This document shows, piece by piece, positions 27,442 to 37,560 of a stretch of DNA of 64,000 bases. The position numbers were made by a program, and so were the translations under genes. The DNA comes from Paenibacillus sp. FSL R7-0273 (GTDB lineage: Bacteria; Bacillota; Bacilli; Paenibacillales; Paenibacillaceae). The notes under the pieces were generated by a model that saw only the letters and a list, made by a program, of their open reading frames with translations, was not told the origin of the DNA and did not search any database. The stretch is taken from assembly GCF_000758625.1 (NCBI RefSeq), contig NZ_CP009283.1, positions 1,065,501 to 1,129,500 on the forward strand, read 5' to 3'. The first letter of the stretch is position 1. The number at the start of each line of letters is the position of its first letter.

Positions 27442-27700
27442 TGTGGACAACGTTATCCACATATTCCGCCTTACTTGTGTAAAAACCGTGTAAAATCAGC
27501 AATAACGCCTGTTTCGTACCCCTATGAAATGGGGAACTTTTCAATGTGAGGTTTATGTGTAAACTGTGGATAATGTGGACAATTCGGTGGATAAAAAGTA
27601 CTTGACAAAAGAAATGTTGATTTTATGCATAAAAAAAGCCCCTTAGGGGCTTTTTTTATTCAAGGTTATGCACCAAATCTGTGGATGGGCATGTGGATAA
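27442..27700. promoter_or_regulatory. Cluster of DnaA-box sequences
   Basis: Three perfect DnaA boxes (TTATCCACA at 27453-27461; its reverse complement at 27565-27573 and 27692-27700) and three with one mismatch (27442-27450, 27574-27582, 27586-27594) lie within 259 bp of the gap between leuA and the ABC-F gene. The surrounding DNA is A/T-rich. Confidence 0.65.
27631..27657. terminator. Bidirectional terminator between leuA and the ABC-F gene
   Basis: A7-GCCCC-TTA-GGGGC-T7: the A and T runs on both sides also pair, so it can end transcription from either strand. It lies inside the DnaA-box cluster. Confidence 0.8.
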
Positions 27701-27753
27701 GTGATTATGAACAAATTTGGAACAGTTAAAATTTTTTTTGAAGCCGGTTTACA

Positions 27754-29703
27754 TTATTCGTCAGCAAGCTGCTCCCATTCCTCAAACCGCAGGCCAAGCT
27801 GCTCTTTCTTAGCCTTCAGGTCGCTTTCATGCTGCTGTAGCGCCATATAATCCTGATAAATCTCCGGTTTGGTCATTTCATTCTCGATGAGGGCAATCTC
27901 CTCCTCGAGGCGGGCAATGGCCTCCTCCAGCTCAGAAATCCGCCGCAGGCGGTTGCGTTCCTCGCGTTTGGCTGCTTTGTCAGCTTCAAAGGAAGAGGCG
28001 CTGCCTTTATCCGCAGCCTCAGCCTCGGCAATCCGTGCGGCTTTGGCTGCGACCAGTCCGGCTTCCTCAAGGGCGATAGCCTCGAGCTCTTTTTTCTTAT
28101 CAATGTAATCATCGTAATTGCCGAGATACTGGTCGATGCCGGACGGATGCAGCTCCAGGACACGCTCAGCCATTTTGTTCAGGAAGTAACGGTCATGGGA
28201 TATGAACAGCAGGGTGCCTTCAAAATCAATCAGTGCCGCCTCCAGCACCTCGCGGCTGACCAGATCCAGATGGTTGGTAGGCTCATCGAGTATGAGCATA
28301 TTGGCACCGCGCAGCATCAGCTTGGAGAGGGCCACCCGGGCCTTTTCCCCGCCGCTCAGTGCAGCTATCCTCTTCAGGACGTCCTCACCGCTGAACAGAA
28401 AGTTGCCGAGAATTGTGCGGATGCGTGCCTCCTCCAGCATCGGATATTCACTCCAAAGCTCCTCAAGCACGGTGTTACGCGGGTTGAGACGGGTCTGCTC
28501 CTGGTCGTAGTAGGCGATTTTGACTTTAGCGCCCCAGTTGACGGTTCCGGCGGAAGGCTCCCGGGTGCCGGTCAGGCACTGCAGCAGCGTTGATTTGCCG
28601 ATTCCGTTCGGTCCGATCAGCGCAGCCGTTTCTCCGCGCCGCAGCTCAAAGGAAGCGCCGCGGAAGAGCGGCGCTGCCGCTTCACTGAACGCTACAGCGA
28701 CGTCACGCACCTGCAGCACCTCCTTACCGGACATGAAGTCAGGCTCAAAGGAGAAGCTGGCCTTCTTCAGATCGCCGAGCGGCTTGTCGATGCGTTCCAT
28801 CTTGTCCAGCGCCTTGCGCCGGCTCTGGGCCCGTTTGGTGGTGGAAGCGCGCACGATATTGCGCTGCACGAAATCCTCCATCCGGGAGATTTCCTCCTGC
28901 TGCTTCTCATACTGCTTCATGCGGATTTCATACTCTGCCGCCTTCAGCTCCATATAACGGCTGTAATTGCCCGTGTAACGACGGGATTGATGCCGTTCTA
29001 TTTCTACAATAGTGGTAACCAGCCTGTCGAGGAAATACCGGTCATGGGACACGACCAGAATGCCGCCGGCATAGCCGCGCAGGTAATCCTCCAGCCAGGT
29101 CAGTGTCTCAATATCCAAATGGTTGGTAGGCTCATCCAGCATGAGCAGATCGGGAGCCTGCAGCAGAATGCGGGCCAGCGCCAGCCTTGTCTTTTGTCCT
29201 CCGCTTAGTGTGGATATTGGCGTATCCGGTGCAAACTCGCCGAAGCCCATACCGTGCAGCACGCTGCGGATCCGTGTGTTCATCTCATAGCCGCCGTGGT
29301 CCTTGAACCAGTCCGAGCGCTTGGAGTACCGCTCCAGCAGATCCTCGTACCGTTTCGGATCCTCCGCCAGCTTCGGATCAGCAATATCGGCTTCCATCTG
29401 CCGCAGCTCCGCTTCCGCTTCAATTAAAGGCGCGAATACCGCCAGCATTTCCTCCTGGATGGTTTTGTCAGACTGCAGACCGCTGTTCTGGGCCAGATAG
29501 CCGACGGTTGTTTCCTTGGATTTATGAATTTGTCCGCTGTCAAAGGACATTTCACCTGCGATAATCTGCAAAAAGGTGGACTTGCCTGCTCCGTTAACGC
29601 CTACAAGACCAACGCGCTCCTTTTCGTTCACCTGCAGGCTGATGCCGTCCAGCACGCTTTGAACACCATATGATTTCGAAATTCCTGTCGCTTGAAGAAG
29701 CAT
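27754..29703 (-). CDS. ABC-F family ATPase (ribosome-associated)
   Basis: 649 residues, soluble, with two ABC domains: Walker A GVNGAGKST and GPNGIGKST, signatures LSGGQKTR and LSGGEKAR, and Walker B LLMLDEPTNHLD and LILDEPTNHLD. The linker between them (RMEDFVQRNIVRASTTKRAQSRRK) is the P-site tRNA interaction motif of the family. The C-terminus has a coiled coil (ELEEAIARLEEEIALIENE). Closest in layout to YdiF of Bacillus subtilis; these proteins rescue or tune translating ribosomes, and some give antibiotic resistance, which cannot be judged here. Start ATG 29703 follows GGAGGG. Confidence 0.93.
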   Translation of the reverse strand: MLLQATGISKSYGVQSVLDGISLQVNEKERVGLVGVNGAGKSTFLQIIAGEMSFDSGQIHKSKETTVGYLAQNSGLQSDKTIQEEMLAVFAPLIEAEAELRQMEADIADPKLAEDPKRYEDLLERYSKRSDWFKDHGGYEMNTRIRSVLHGMGFGEFAPDTPISTLSGGQKTRLALARILLQAPDLLMLDEPTNHLDIETLTWLEDYLRGYAGGILVVSHDRYFLDRLVTTIVEIERHQSRRYTGNYSRYMELKAAEYEIRMKQYEKQQEEISRMEDFVQRNIVRASTTKRAQSRRKALDKMERIDKPLGDLKKASFSFEPDFMSGKEVLQVRDVAVAFSEAAAPLFRGASFELRRGETAALIGPNGIGKSTLLQCLTGTREPSAGTVNWGAKVKIAYYDQEQTRLNPRNTVLEELWSEYPMLEEARIRTILGNFLFSGEDVLKRIAALSGGEKARVALSKLMLRGANMLILDEPTNHLDLVSREVLEAALIDFEGTLLFISHDRYFLNKMAERVLELHPSGIDQYLGNYDDYIDKKKELEAIALEEAGLVAAKAARIAEAEAADKGSASSFEADKAAKREERNRLRRISELEEAIARLEEEIALIENEMTKPEIYQDYMALQQHESDLKAKKEQLGLRFEEWEQLADE

Positions 29704-29933
29704 ACTGATTGAACCCTCCGCCCTTGCATATTCGCCCTGGCGTTATAGCCCGGCTGTAAAATTTACTTATACTACAGTTTACATGAAAAGCTTCTTCCGC
29801 GCGAGAGGGAGGGATTCTCCGATTCGTATAACAGGGGAAATGATACAACCTTGGCGAACCGGGGAGAAGAGTGGTAAACTGGGTTTACAAACAATGATAA
29901 GCCAGGTAAATACGCAAGGGGAGGCGGCTGCAC

Positions 29934-30575
29934 ATGACAGTCCGGAGTGACCGGACCGCTGAGTGGAAGCGGGAGCTGCGTGCAGCGGCTGCTGCTGCAC
30001 GCGGCAAGCTCCCGGCAGACCGGAGGGAGCAGCAGTCTTCTCTGGTCTGCCGGCATGCGGCGGAATGGATGGCAGGTTATGGCGTGAATACGCTGCTTGC
30101 TTATGTTCCGTTCCGCTCGGAGCTGGATACACGCCCGCTGATCGGCAGTGCCTGGGCAGCGGGCTGCACAGTGCTGCTGCCCCGTGTGATACAAGCCACA
30201 GGAATGATGAGCCTGCATCCGGTACACTCATGGAAAGAGCTTGTGCCGGGGGCATACGGTATTCTGGAGCCTGCAGCTGACCCTGCAGATATGCAGGTCC
30301 GGCTGCACCGGCCGGAGCTTATTTTTGCGCCAGGACTGGCATTTGACCGGCGCGGCGGAAGATTGGGCTACGGAGGCGGATACTACGACCGGTTGCGGGC
30401 CAGCCTGAATGCAGGGGCTCCTGCACGAGGAAGAGATACGCTGTGGATTGGCCTGTCCTTCAGCCAGCAGGTGGTGGAGGAAGTGCCTATGGAAGATCAT
30501 GATGCCTGCATGGACCTGTTAATTACCGAAGACGGCGTCATGGATTTCCGGGAGGAGAGACGGCATGGAATTTAG
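29934..30575 (+). CDS. 5-formyltetrahydrofolate cyclo-ligase
   Basis: 213 residues. Converts 5-formyl-THF to methenyl-THF using ATP. Family motifs visible: a basic N-terminal helix ([15 protein letters not shown]), [16 protein letters not shown], and the phosphate-binding [13 protein letters not shown]. Slightly longer than the roughly 190 residues of Bacillus YqgN, with a variable loop near residue 160. GGGAGGCGG precedes ATG 29934. Overlaps moaC by 11 nt, forming a small operon with it. Confidence 0.92.
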   Translation: MTVRSDRTAEWKRELRAAAAAARGKLPADRREQQSSLVCRHAAEWMAGYGVNTLLAYVPFRSELDTRPLIGSAWAAGCTVLLPRVIQATGMMSLHPVHSWKELVPGAYGILEPAADPADMQVRLHRPELIFAPGLAFDRRGGRLGYGGGYYDRLRASLNAGAPARGRDTLWIGLSFSQQVVEEVPMEDHDACMDLLITEDGVMDFREERRHGI

Positions 30576-31038
30576 TCATTTTAACGAGCAGGGCCGCGCG
30601 CGCATGGTGGATGTCAGCGACAAGGAGATCACCAAGCGGTCGGCGACTGCAAAGAGCAAGGTAGCAATGGATCCCGGGACACTTGAGGCGATCAAGGCAG
30701 GAAGAATCAGCAAAGGGGATGTACTGGCAGTTGCACAGGTGGCCGGAATTATGGCTGCGAAGCAGACGTCCGGCTGGATACCGATGTGCCATCCGCTGCC
30801 GCTGACCGGTATAGATATTGCCTTCTCGGATAACAGCAAAGATGAACTTTATATAGAAGCAACCGTGAAGACGACCGGAAAGACCGGAGTGGAGATGGAG
30901 GCGCTGACGGCGGTTTCGGCGGCTGCGCTGACTGTCTATGACATGTGCAAGGCGCTGCAGAAGGATATGATTATCGGACCGACGATGCTCGTAGCCAAGA
31001 GCGGCGGAAAGAACGGGGATTACGCGCTGGATGCTTAG
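30565..31038 (+). CDS. moaC: Cyclic pyranopterin monophosphate synthase MoaC
   Basis: 157 residues. Acts with MoaA to make cyclic pyranopterin monophosphate, the first molybdenum-cofactor intermediate. [23 protein letters not shown] and [13 protein letters not shown] are all family-typical. MoaA is not in the window. The start overlaps the cyclo-ligase gene and follows GGGAGGAGAG. Confidence 0.95.
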   Translation: MEFSHFNEQGRARMVDVSDKEITKRSATAKSKVAMDPGTLEAIKAGRISKGDVLAVAQVAGIMAAKQTSGWIPMCHPLPLTGIDIAFSDNSKDELYIEATVKTTGKTGVEMEALTAVSAAALTVYDMCKALQKDMIIGPTMLVAKSGGKNGDYALDA

Positions 31039-31121
31039 ACAGCCGGGGGCTGCAAGGGAGAGGCGCGGAGAGCCGCAGACTGCGGCCGTCCATACATAGA
31101 ACAGAGAGGGAGGAACGACCT

Positions 31122-31607
31122 ATGGCGTGGAAAACAGCAATCCTGACAGCAAGTGATAAGGGATCCCGGGGCGAGCGGGAGGATACGAGCGCCCAGGTTA
31201 TCCGTGAGCTGGTGGAAGAGGAGCTAGGCGGTGAAATTATCGAGGTCCGGATTGTGCCGGACGAACAGGATGAGATTATTGCGGCACTGATTGAGCTTAC
31301 TGATTACTTCAAAGCCGATCTAGTGCTGACTACAGGCGGAACGGAGCTGGCTATCCGAGATGTTACCCCGGAAGCGACCCGGCGGGTGATTGAGCGCGAG
31401 GTGCCGGGCATGTCTGAGGCGATGAGAAGCACTGTGATGCAAAAGAACCGTGCGGTCATGCTTTTCCGCGGCATTTGCGGAATCCGCGGCCGGACGCTCA
31501 TTGTCAATCTGCCGGGCACGCCGAAGGGTGTGCATGAGAATCTGGCAGCGATTATGGATCAGCTGCCGGAAGCGCTGCTCATGGTAACCGGACAGTACCG
31601 TCAATAG
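31122..31607 (+). CDS. moaB: MogA/MoaB family molybdopterin adenylyltransferase
   Basis: 161 residues. Begins with AILTASDKGSRGEREDTS and contains LVLTTGGTELAIRDVTPEAT, the molybdopterin-binding core that adenylates molybdopterin before metal insertion. The start at ATG 31122 follows GAGAGGGAGG; the frame is open upstream but that stretch overlaps moaC. Same direction as moaC with an 83-bp gap. Whether it acts like MogA or like the inactive E. coli MoaB is not decided by sequence; gram-positive members are usually active. Confidence 0.9.
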   Translation: MAWKTAILTASDKGSRGEREDTSAQVIRELVEEELGGEIIEVRIVPDEQDEIIAALIELTDYFKADLVLTTGGTELAIRDVTPEATRRVIEREVPGMSEAMRSTVMQKNRAVMLFRGICGIRGRTLIVNLPGTPKGVHENLAAIMDQLPEALLMVTGQYRQ

Positions 31608-31652
31608 TCTCAGCGGGCCTCTGCCATGTCACATTCTGCTGCATTAAAGCCA

Positions 31653-31682
31653 TTGGATGTGTGATATAAGTTATGGTATTAT
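31653..31682 (+). promoter_or_regulatory. Likely promoter of tatA-tatC
   Basis: TTGGAT (31653-31658), 18 bp, TATTAT (31677-31682), with TG one base before the -10, making it an extended -10. About 50 bp before the tatA start. Confidence 0.5.
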
Positions 31683-31735
31683 TAAGCTACTTCTAAAGTT
31701 ACCATGACCGGACAAAAGGCGAGGAGGAATAACGA

Positions 31736-31978
31736 ATGCTGAGTAGTATTGGTGCTCCCGGAATTATTCTACTGGTGATCCTGGCGTTGCTGCTTTTTGG
31801 TCCGAATAAGCTCCCTGAGCTAGGCCGGGCGGTCGGACGTACCTTCCGTGAATTCAAGGACGGGGCGCGTGAAATTATCAATGAGCCGGAACCGGCAAAG
31901 CGCAGTGAAGCTGCTGCTGCGCCGGCCCCGCAGACATTGGCTGCAGATCTTCCGCAGGACCGGAAGCTGCCGGAATAA
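31736..31978 (+). CDS. tatA: Sec-independent (Tat) translocase subunit TatA
   Basis: 80 residues. One N-terminal membrane helix (IGAPGIILLVILALLLFGP), the conserved FGPNKLPELGRAVGR hinge, an amphipathic helix ending in FKDG, and a disordered tail. Forms the pore-like assembly for folded proteins with twin-Arg signals; in Firmicutes TatA also does the TatB job. GAGGAGG sits 8 nt upstream. tatC follows after 109 bp. Confidence 0.95.
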   Translation: MLSSIGAPGIILLVILALLLFGPNKLPELGRAVGRTFREFKDGAREIINEPEPAKRSEAAAAPAPQTLAADLPQDRKLPE

Positions 31979-32087
31979 CCGTTTTAATTACGCGGGGGCG
32001 TTTCTCTCAGTCTGCTTAAGACCGGGCGGCGCTCCTTTATTTTTTGTCGAAGAGTATTATACATATGTTATCCGGGTGGTGCCTATC

Positions 32088-32858
32088 ATGTCACTGAAAG
32101 CGGAAGAAATGTCAATGGTTGATCATCTGGCCGAACTGCGCAGACGCATCATTTATGTGCTGATTGTGTTCACAGCCGGCCTGATCGGCGGATTGTTTGT
32201 GGCAAAGCCGGTTTATGAATACCTGATTGCTGCCGACCACGCCCGGGGCTTTGTGCTGCATGCCTTCTCCTTCTGGGACGGTATAGGCATGTACATGAAG
32301 ATCGCCATGGCGGTATCCCTGGCAGTATCCCTGCCGTTTATCGTATTCCAGCTGTGGGCGTTCATCAGCCCCGGCCTGCACCCGGAGGAGCGGGGCGCTG
32401 CGCTGCGGTACGTTCCGTATGTGTCGGTGCTGTTTATTCTGGGTCTGTTATTTGCCTATTATATTGTCTTTCCTATGGCCCTGTCGTTTACCATCTCCGT
32501 TACCCGGAGCATGGGGCTGGAGGAGACTTATGGCATTGCTGATTATTTCAGCTTTATGTTCAGCCTGTGCCTTCCGCTGGCGCTGCTGTTTGAGCTGCCG
32601 CTGCTGGTCATGTTCCTGACCAAGCTGCGGGTTCTGAATCCGCTGCGGCTACGCCGGATGCGGCGGTATGCTTATTTCGCCCTGGTATTTATCGCGGTTG
32701 TGATTACACCGCCGGATTTCATCTCTGATTTGCTGGTTACGGTACCGCTGCTTGTGCTGTACGAGTTCAGCGTGTTCCTCTCGGCCTTTGTCTACCGCAG
32801 GCAGCTGGCGGAGGAGGCGGCGCGGGAGGCCAGGTATGTAAAGCGGGAGCAGCTGTAA
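32088..32858 (+). CDS. tatC: Tat translocase subunit TatC
   Basis: 256 residues with six membrane helices. The N-terminal SMVDHLAELRRRI contains the conserved signal-recognising region, and FELPLLV in the middle keeps the conserved Phe-Glu. Works with TatA to export folded, often cofactor-bearing, proteins; the neighbouring molybdenum-cofactor genes fit that theme loosely. The start is ATG 32088 (weak GGTGGT before it) or ATG 32109, seven codons later. The frame is open further upstream but that part lies inside tatA in another frame. Confidence 0.93.
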   Translation: MSLKAEEMSMVDHLAELRRRIIYVLIVFTAGLIGGLFVAKPVYEYLIAADHARGFVLHAFSFWDGIGMYMKIAMAVSLAVSLPFIVFQLWAFISPGLHPEERGAALRYVPYVSVLFILGLLFAYYIVFPMALSFTISVTRSMGLEETYGIADYFSFMFSLCLPLALLFELPLLVMFLTKLRVLNPLRLRRMRRYAYFALVFIAVVITPPDFISDLLVTVPLLVLYEFSVFLSAFVYRRQLAEEAAREARYVKREQL

Positions 32859-32986
32859 GGGGTCAGGTTTTAATGCCGGGAGGCATATTTTGCCTTCCGG
32901 TGGATAGAATGTATGTGAGTGTGTGCCGGACAAACCTGGAGAACCATTTTTTTCCGAAGGAAGCAGCTGATTTTACGCAAAAGGAC

Positions 32987-33015
32987 TTGAAATCCGCCTT
33001 CAAGTTGAGTATCAT
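32987..33015 (+). promoter_or_regulatory. groES-groEL sigma-A promoter
   Basis: TTGAAA (32987-32992), 17 bp, TATCAT (33010-33015), placing the start of transcription at about 33022, just before the CIRCE operator. Confidence 0.7.
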
Positions 33016-33026
33016 AAAAATTGTTG

Positions 33027-33053
33027 TTAGCACTAAAGATGGTTGAGTGCTAA
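33027..33053 (+). promoter_or_regulatory. CIRCE operator (HrcA binding)
   Basis: TTAGCACTA, 9 bp, GAGTGCTAA. This is the CIRCE inverted repeat with one mismatch, in the last base of the left arm. HrcA bound here blocks groES-groEL until heat or misfolded proteins occupy GroEL. No other feature was seen in the 32859-33190 gap apart from the promoter. Confidence 0.95.
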
Positions 33054-33190
33054 TACTGCCGGGTAATAGGGAATCAGCTGGCTGAAGCTGTGCCGCTGCC
33101 TGACCCGACAGCCGGGTAACCTTACCGGTTCTCCGGTATCAATCTATGTTTTCAAGTTAAACCACATAATTTCAAAGGAGGCTATTTTTC

Positions 33191-33472
33191 ATGATCAAGC
33201 CATTAGGTGAACGCGTATTGGTAGAAGCAAGCGAGCAACAGGAAACCACTTCTTTCGGTATCGTGCTTCCGGACTCCTCCAAGGAGAAGCCGCAGGAAGG
33301 CACAATCATCGCAGTCGGCAGCGGAGCTCTTAAAGACGGAGTGCGTGTACCGCTGGAAGTTAAAGAAGGCGACCGCGTGATCTTCTCGAAATATGCCGGA
33401 ACCGAAATCAAATACGAAGGCAAAGAATATCTGATTATGAAAGAAAGCGACATTCACGCGATTCTGGACTAA
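33191..33472 (+). CDS. groES: Co-chaperonin GroES
   Basis: 93 residues, full length, starting [12 protein letters not shown]. The mobile loop ([16 protein letters not shown]) that touches GroEL is intact. AAAGGAGG lies upstream of ATG 33191. First gene of the CIRCE-regulated pair; groEL follows after 93 bp. Confidence 0.98.
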   Translation: MIKPLGERVLVEASEQQETTSFGIVLPDSSKEKPQEGTIIAVGSGALKDGVRVPLEVKEGDRVIFSKYAGTEIKYEGKEYLIMKESDIHAILD

Positions 33473-33541
33473 GCAGACCGTTTATAAGAATAGCGCTAAA
33501 TATACTTAAGTTTCATAAGCTTTACACACCAACACTTATAA

Positions 33542-35197
<1,656 letters not shown>

Positions 35198-35281
35198 TTT
35201 GAGGGCTGATCCCTTGCGTAGCAAGGGTTTCTCCTCGTGGCAATACTAATTGCCTGTGTTTTTACCATATTGTGTAAAATG

Positions 35282-35326
35282 AAGACACCTTAGAGTGATG
35301 AAAATTACTCTAGGGTGTCTTTTGTA
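35282..35326 (+). terminator. Terminator of groES-groEL
   Basis: A stem of about 14 bp (35283-35296 with 35307-35320) followed by T residues. Confidence 0.85.
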
Positions 35327-35340
35327 TATCTTGACTAAGG

Positions 35341-35484
35341 TGTGAAGAAGAATCACCTATATATGAATTAGCATTCTTTGATCATCAAGATTTTGCTTGT
35401 GAACATAATTTGAACTTGAAAATATCCAAAAAGGAAGTAGTGGCGGAAGAGCTCGAACAGATGTTTTTAAAAGTGGGGAAATAA
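35341..35484 (+). pseudogene. Possible coding remnant
   Basis: An open frame of 47 codons without a start codon or ribosome site, ending in a charged helical segment (KKEVVAEELEQMFLKVGK) and a TAA. It could be the tail of a lost gene at the edge of the A/T-rich block. No family was recognised. The rest of 35327-35630 shows nothing else. Confidence 0.25.
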
Positions 35485-35633
35485 ATTAGGTATCCGTATT
35501 CCAAGTCAGAATGGAGCTGCAGGTGCAACCTTAAAGATTTCTTTAACTTTCACACAGGGGCTAATCCGCCATGTTAGAGTTGCTTGATAAGTAAATCAGC
35601 TACTTTATTTTCAAATGGAAAGGCCGGAATTTG

Positions 35634-37280
35634 ATGAAGCATATCCGAAGCTTAATTATTTTTATGTTTTTTTTTGTTGCAATAACTCCATCAGCAGCGG
35701 CACAAAGCTCAAACTATGCGGAAGGGCTTAACCGATTGGAATTGTTCAGTGGAACGGGGAATGGATATGAGCTTTCGCGGGTGCCCACCAGAGCAGAATC
35801 CCTTGTTATGATGCTGCGTCTGTGGGGGAAGGAAGACGAGGTCCTGAAAAGCACCTACAAAAATCCGTTTAAGGATACGGGCTGGGAAAGCCGCTACGTG
35901 TCGTATTCCTATTCAAAGGGTGTAGTTAACGGAATTGATGAATTTAGCTTTGGCGGTAACCGGCCAACCACTTTAAACCAATATTGTTTAATGGTTTTAA
36001 GGGTTTTGGGATATTCAGAAACTAAGGGCGACTTTACCTATGAAACCGCGGTTTCTTTCGCCTCTATAGTTTTAGGAATAGACTTTACACAAGAACTCGA
36101 ATTCAATCGGGGAACGCTCGCAAAAATAAGCAGTCATGCTTTAAACACAAGACCCAGAGATCAAATAGCAACACTAGGTGAAACCCTTAGTGCAACAGAA
36201 GTTTTCACAACGCAAGCTTTAAACGAGGCAAGGTCACTTTGGGAGCAGGATAAAAATGTTGCTTCATCGACAATTTTAATATATGCAGTTGGTTCTGACC
36301 TTGAATCACAGCAAGGCCAGCTAACAGATGACCTGGAAGAAATGTTCCGCGGCCAGCCAAACCAAAACACGAAAATCCTGATTCAAACAGGTGGAACGCT
36401 CAAATATCACAACAAATATATGGCTGATGGAGCATCAGAACGCTTTGAAGTCGGCAATGGACAGCTTAAAAAGCACGAGAGCCACATCCAAACAGCCGCA
36501 TCAGACCCTAAAACACTAAGGGATTTTCTTGTTTGGGGCAAAACCGTTGCACCAAGTGATCGTTATATACTGGTTTTATGGGATCATGGGTATGGTACAA
36601 TGGGCGGATTTGGTGCAGACGAGCTAAATGAACGAAAAACGATGAAGGTTTCGGAGCTTTCGAAGGCAATCGGTGCATCAGATATGTATTTTGACTTAAT
36701 CGTCTTTGATGCATGTCTTATGGGCACAGTTGAAACGGCCTATGCCCTTAGAGACCATGGCAAATATCTCATCGCTTCTGAAGATTCAACTCCTGCGGCA
36801 GGGTTGTATTATACCACATGGATAGGTGCGATGGAGCGAAACCCGCAGATTAGCACTGAAAGAGTAGGGCGTTTAATCTTAGATTCCTTTACCCTTCATT
36901 CGGGGCTTGAAGCTAAGATGCAAACCACAATGTCTATGATGAAGCTTTCTCAGGCTGAATCCCTGGTTAAGGCAATAGAACATGCAGAATTTGATTCCCC
37001 ACTAACAGATCTTGCAAACAACGCAGAGCTATTAGGCAAGAACGATGGGATATTTGATCAATATGATCTTATAGAGATAATGGGCAAATCATCAGAAATC
37101 ACTGCTGCAGCCCAAGCACTTGCATTCGAAGTAAGAAATTCAGCAGGGTATAACAATCGGGGCGGCGTAGCTTTATATGTCCCTAACAGAAAAATGTCAC
37201 ACACACATGAAATGAAAGAAGAGCTAAAAGCTATAGGTCTTAGCTCTAAGTATATTGAAACTATTCTTAACGGAAAATAG
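35634..37280 (+). CDS. SLH-bearing clostripain-like (C11) cysteine protease
   Basis: 548 residues. Signal peptide (about 1-24). Residues about 30-140 resemble one to two SLH repeats (PFKDTGWESRYVSYSYSKGVVNG), which bind secondary cell-wall polymer. From about residue 215 a caspase-like C11 domain: the catalytic His in LVLWDHGYG (about 318) and the catalytic Cys in VFDACLMG (about 361). C11 proteases cut after Arg or Lys in the family. Ends at the domain's end, with no dockerin. ATG 35634 is preceded by an in-frame TTG at 35631, and the ribosome site is weak. Codon use is A/T-rich, unlike the groE genes before it. It has its own terminator and sits just upstream of three giant surface-protein genes, whose products are plausible substrates; that link is inferred. 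Confidence 0.85.
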   Translation: MKHIRSLIIFMFFFVAITPSAAAQSSNYAEGLNRLELFSGTGNGYELSRVPTRAESLVMMLRLWGKEDEVLKSTYKNPFKDTGWESRYVSYSYSKGVVNGIDEFSFGGNRPTTLNQYCLMVLRVLGYSETKGDFTYETAVSFASIVLGIDFTQELEFNRGTLAKISSHALNTRPRDQIATLGETLSATEVFTTQALNEARSLWEQDKNVASSTILIYAVGSDLESQQGQLTDDLEEMFRGQPNQNTKILIQTGGTLKYHNKYMADGASERFEVGNGQLKKHESHIQTAASDPKTLRDFLVWGKTVAPSDRYILVLWDHGYGTMGGFGADELNERKTMKVSELSKAIGASDMYFDLIVFDACLMGTVETAYALRDHGKYLIASEDSTPAAGLYYTTWIGAMERNPQISTERVGRLILDSFTLHSGLEAKMQTTMSMMKLSQAESLVKAIEHAEFDSPLTDLANNAELLGKNDGIFDQYDLIEIMGKSSEITAAAQALAFEVRNSAGYNNRGGVALYVPNRKMSHTHEMKEELKAIGLSSKYIETILNGK

Positions 37281-37331
37281 CTGTAAAGGCTGATCGTTGC
37301 CTGAATGTGGTCTTACCATTATTGTGCTTCC

Positions 37332-37371
37332 GGCTTCGCATGAGTTTATTAAACTTATGCGGGCCTTTTTT
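37332..37371 (+). terminator. Terminator after the protease gene
   Basis: Stem GCATGAGTTT with AAACTTATGC plus outer pairs, followed by GGGCC and six T. It separates the protease gene from the following operon. Confidence 0.7.
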
Positions 37372-37452
37372 GCGTGTCGTGGTAACAAGCTGGCTTCCTA
37401 GTCTACTTTATTTTTGAAACTTAAAGTTTTCTTTACAAAGCAGCAGGGCTTC

Positions 37453-37487
37453 TTTCGACGATGGTATTATAGAAAAAAATGTCGAAA
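37453..37487 (+). promoter_or_regulatory. Putative promoter and operator of the surface-protein operon
   Basis: An extended -10 (TGGTATTAT, -10 hexamer 37465-37470) lies between the arms of an inverted repeat, TTTCGAC (37453-37459) and GTCGAAA (37481-37487). No good -35 is 16-18 bp upstream. The operator reading is speculative. Confidence 0.35.
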
Positions 37488-37560
37488 TTTGATCATCACG
37501 GTTCATAACTGCGAATGAACTTACTGCCAAAAGTGCCAGGATAATACTAGGAGGTATTTT

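Noticed and set aside
27442..27700. Chromosomal origin oriC
   Set aside because: No dnaA, dnaN or rpmH nearby and no clear unwinding element; only the box cluster is present.
32876..32900. Hairpin after tatC as a terminator
   Set aside because: The stem is fair (one wobble pair) but no T run follows.
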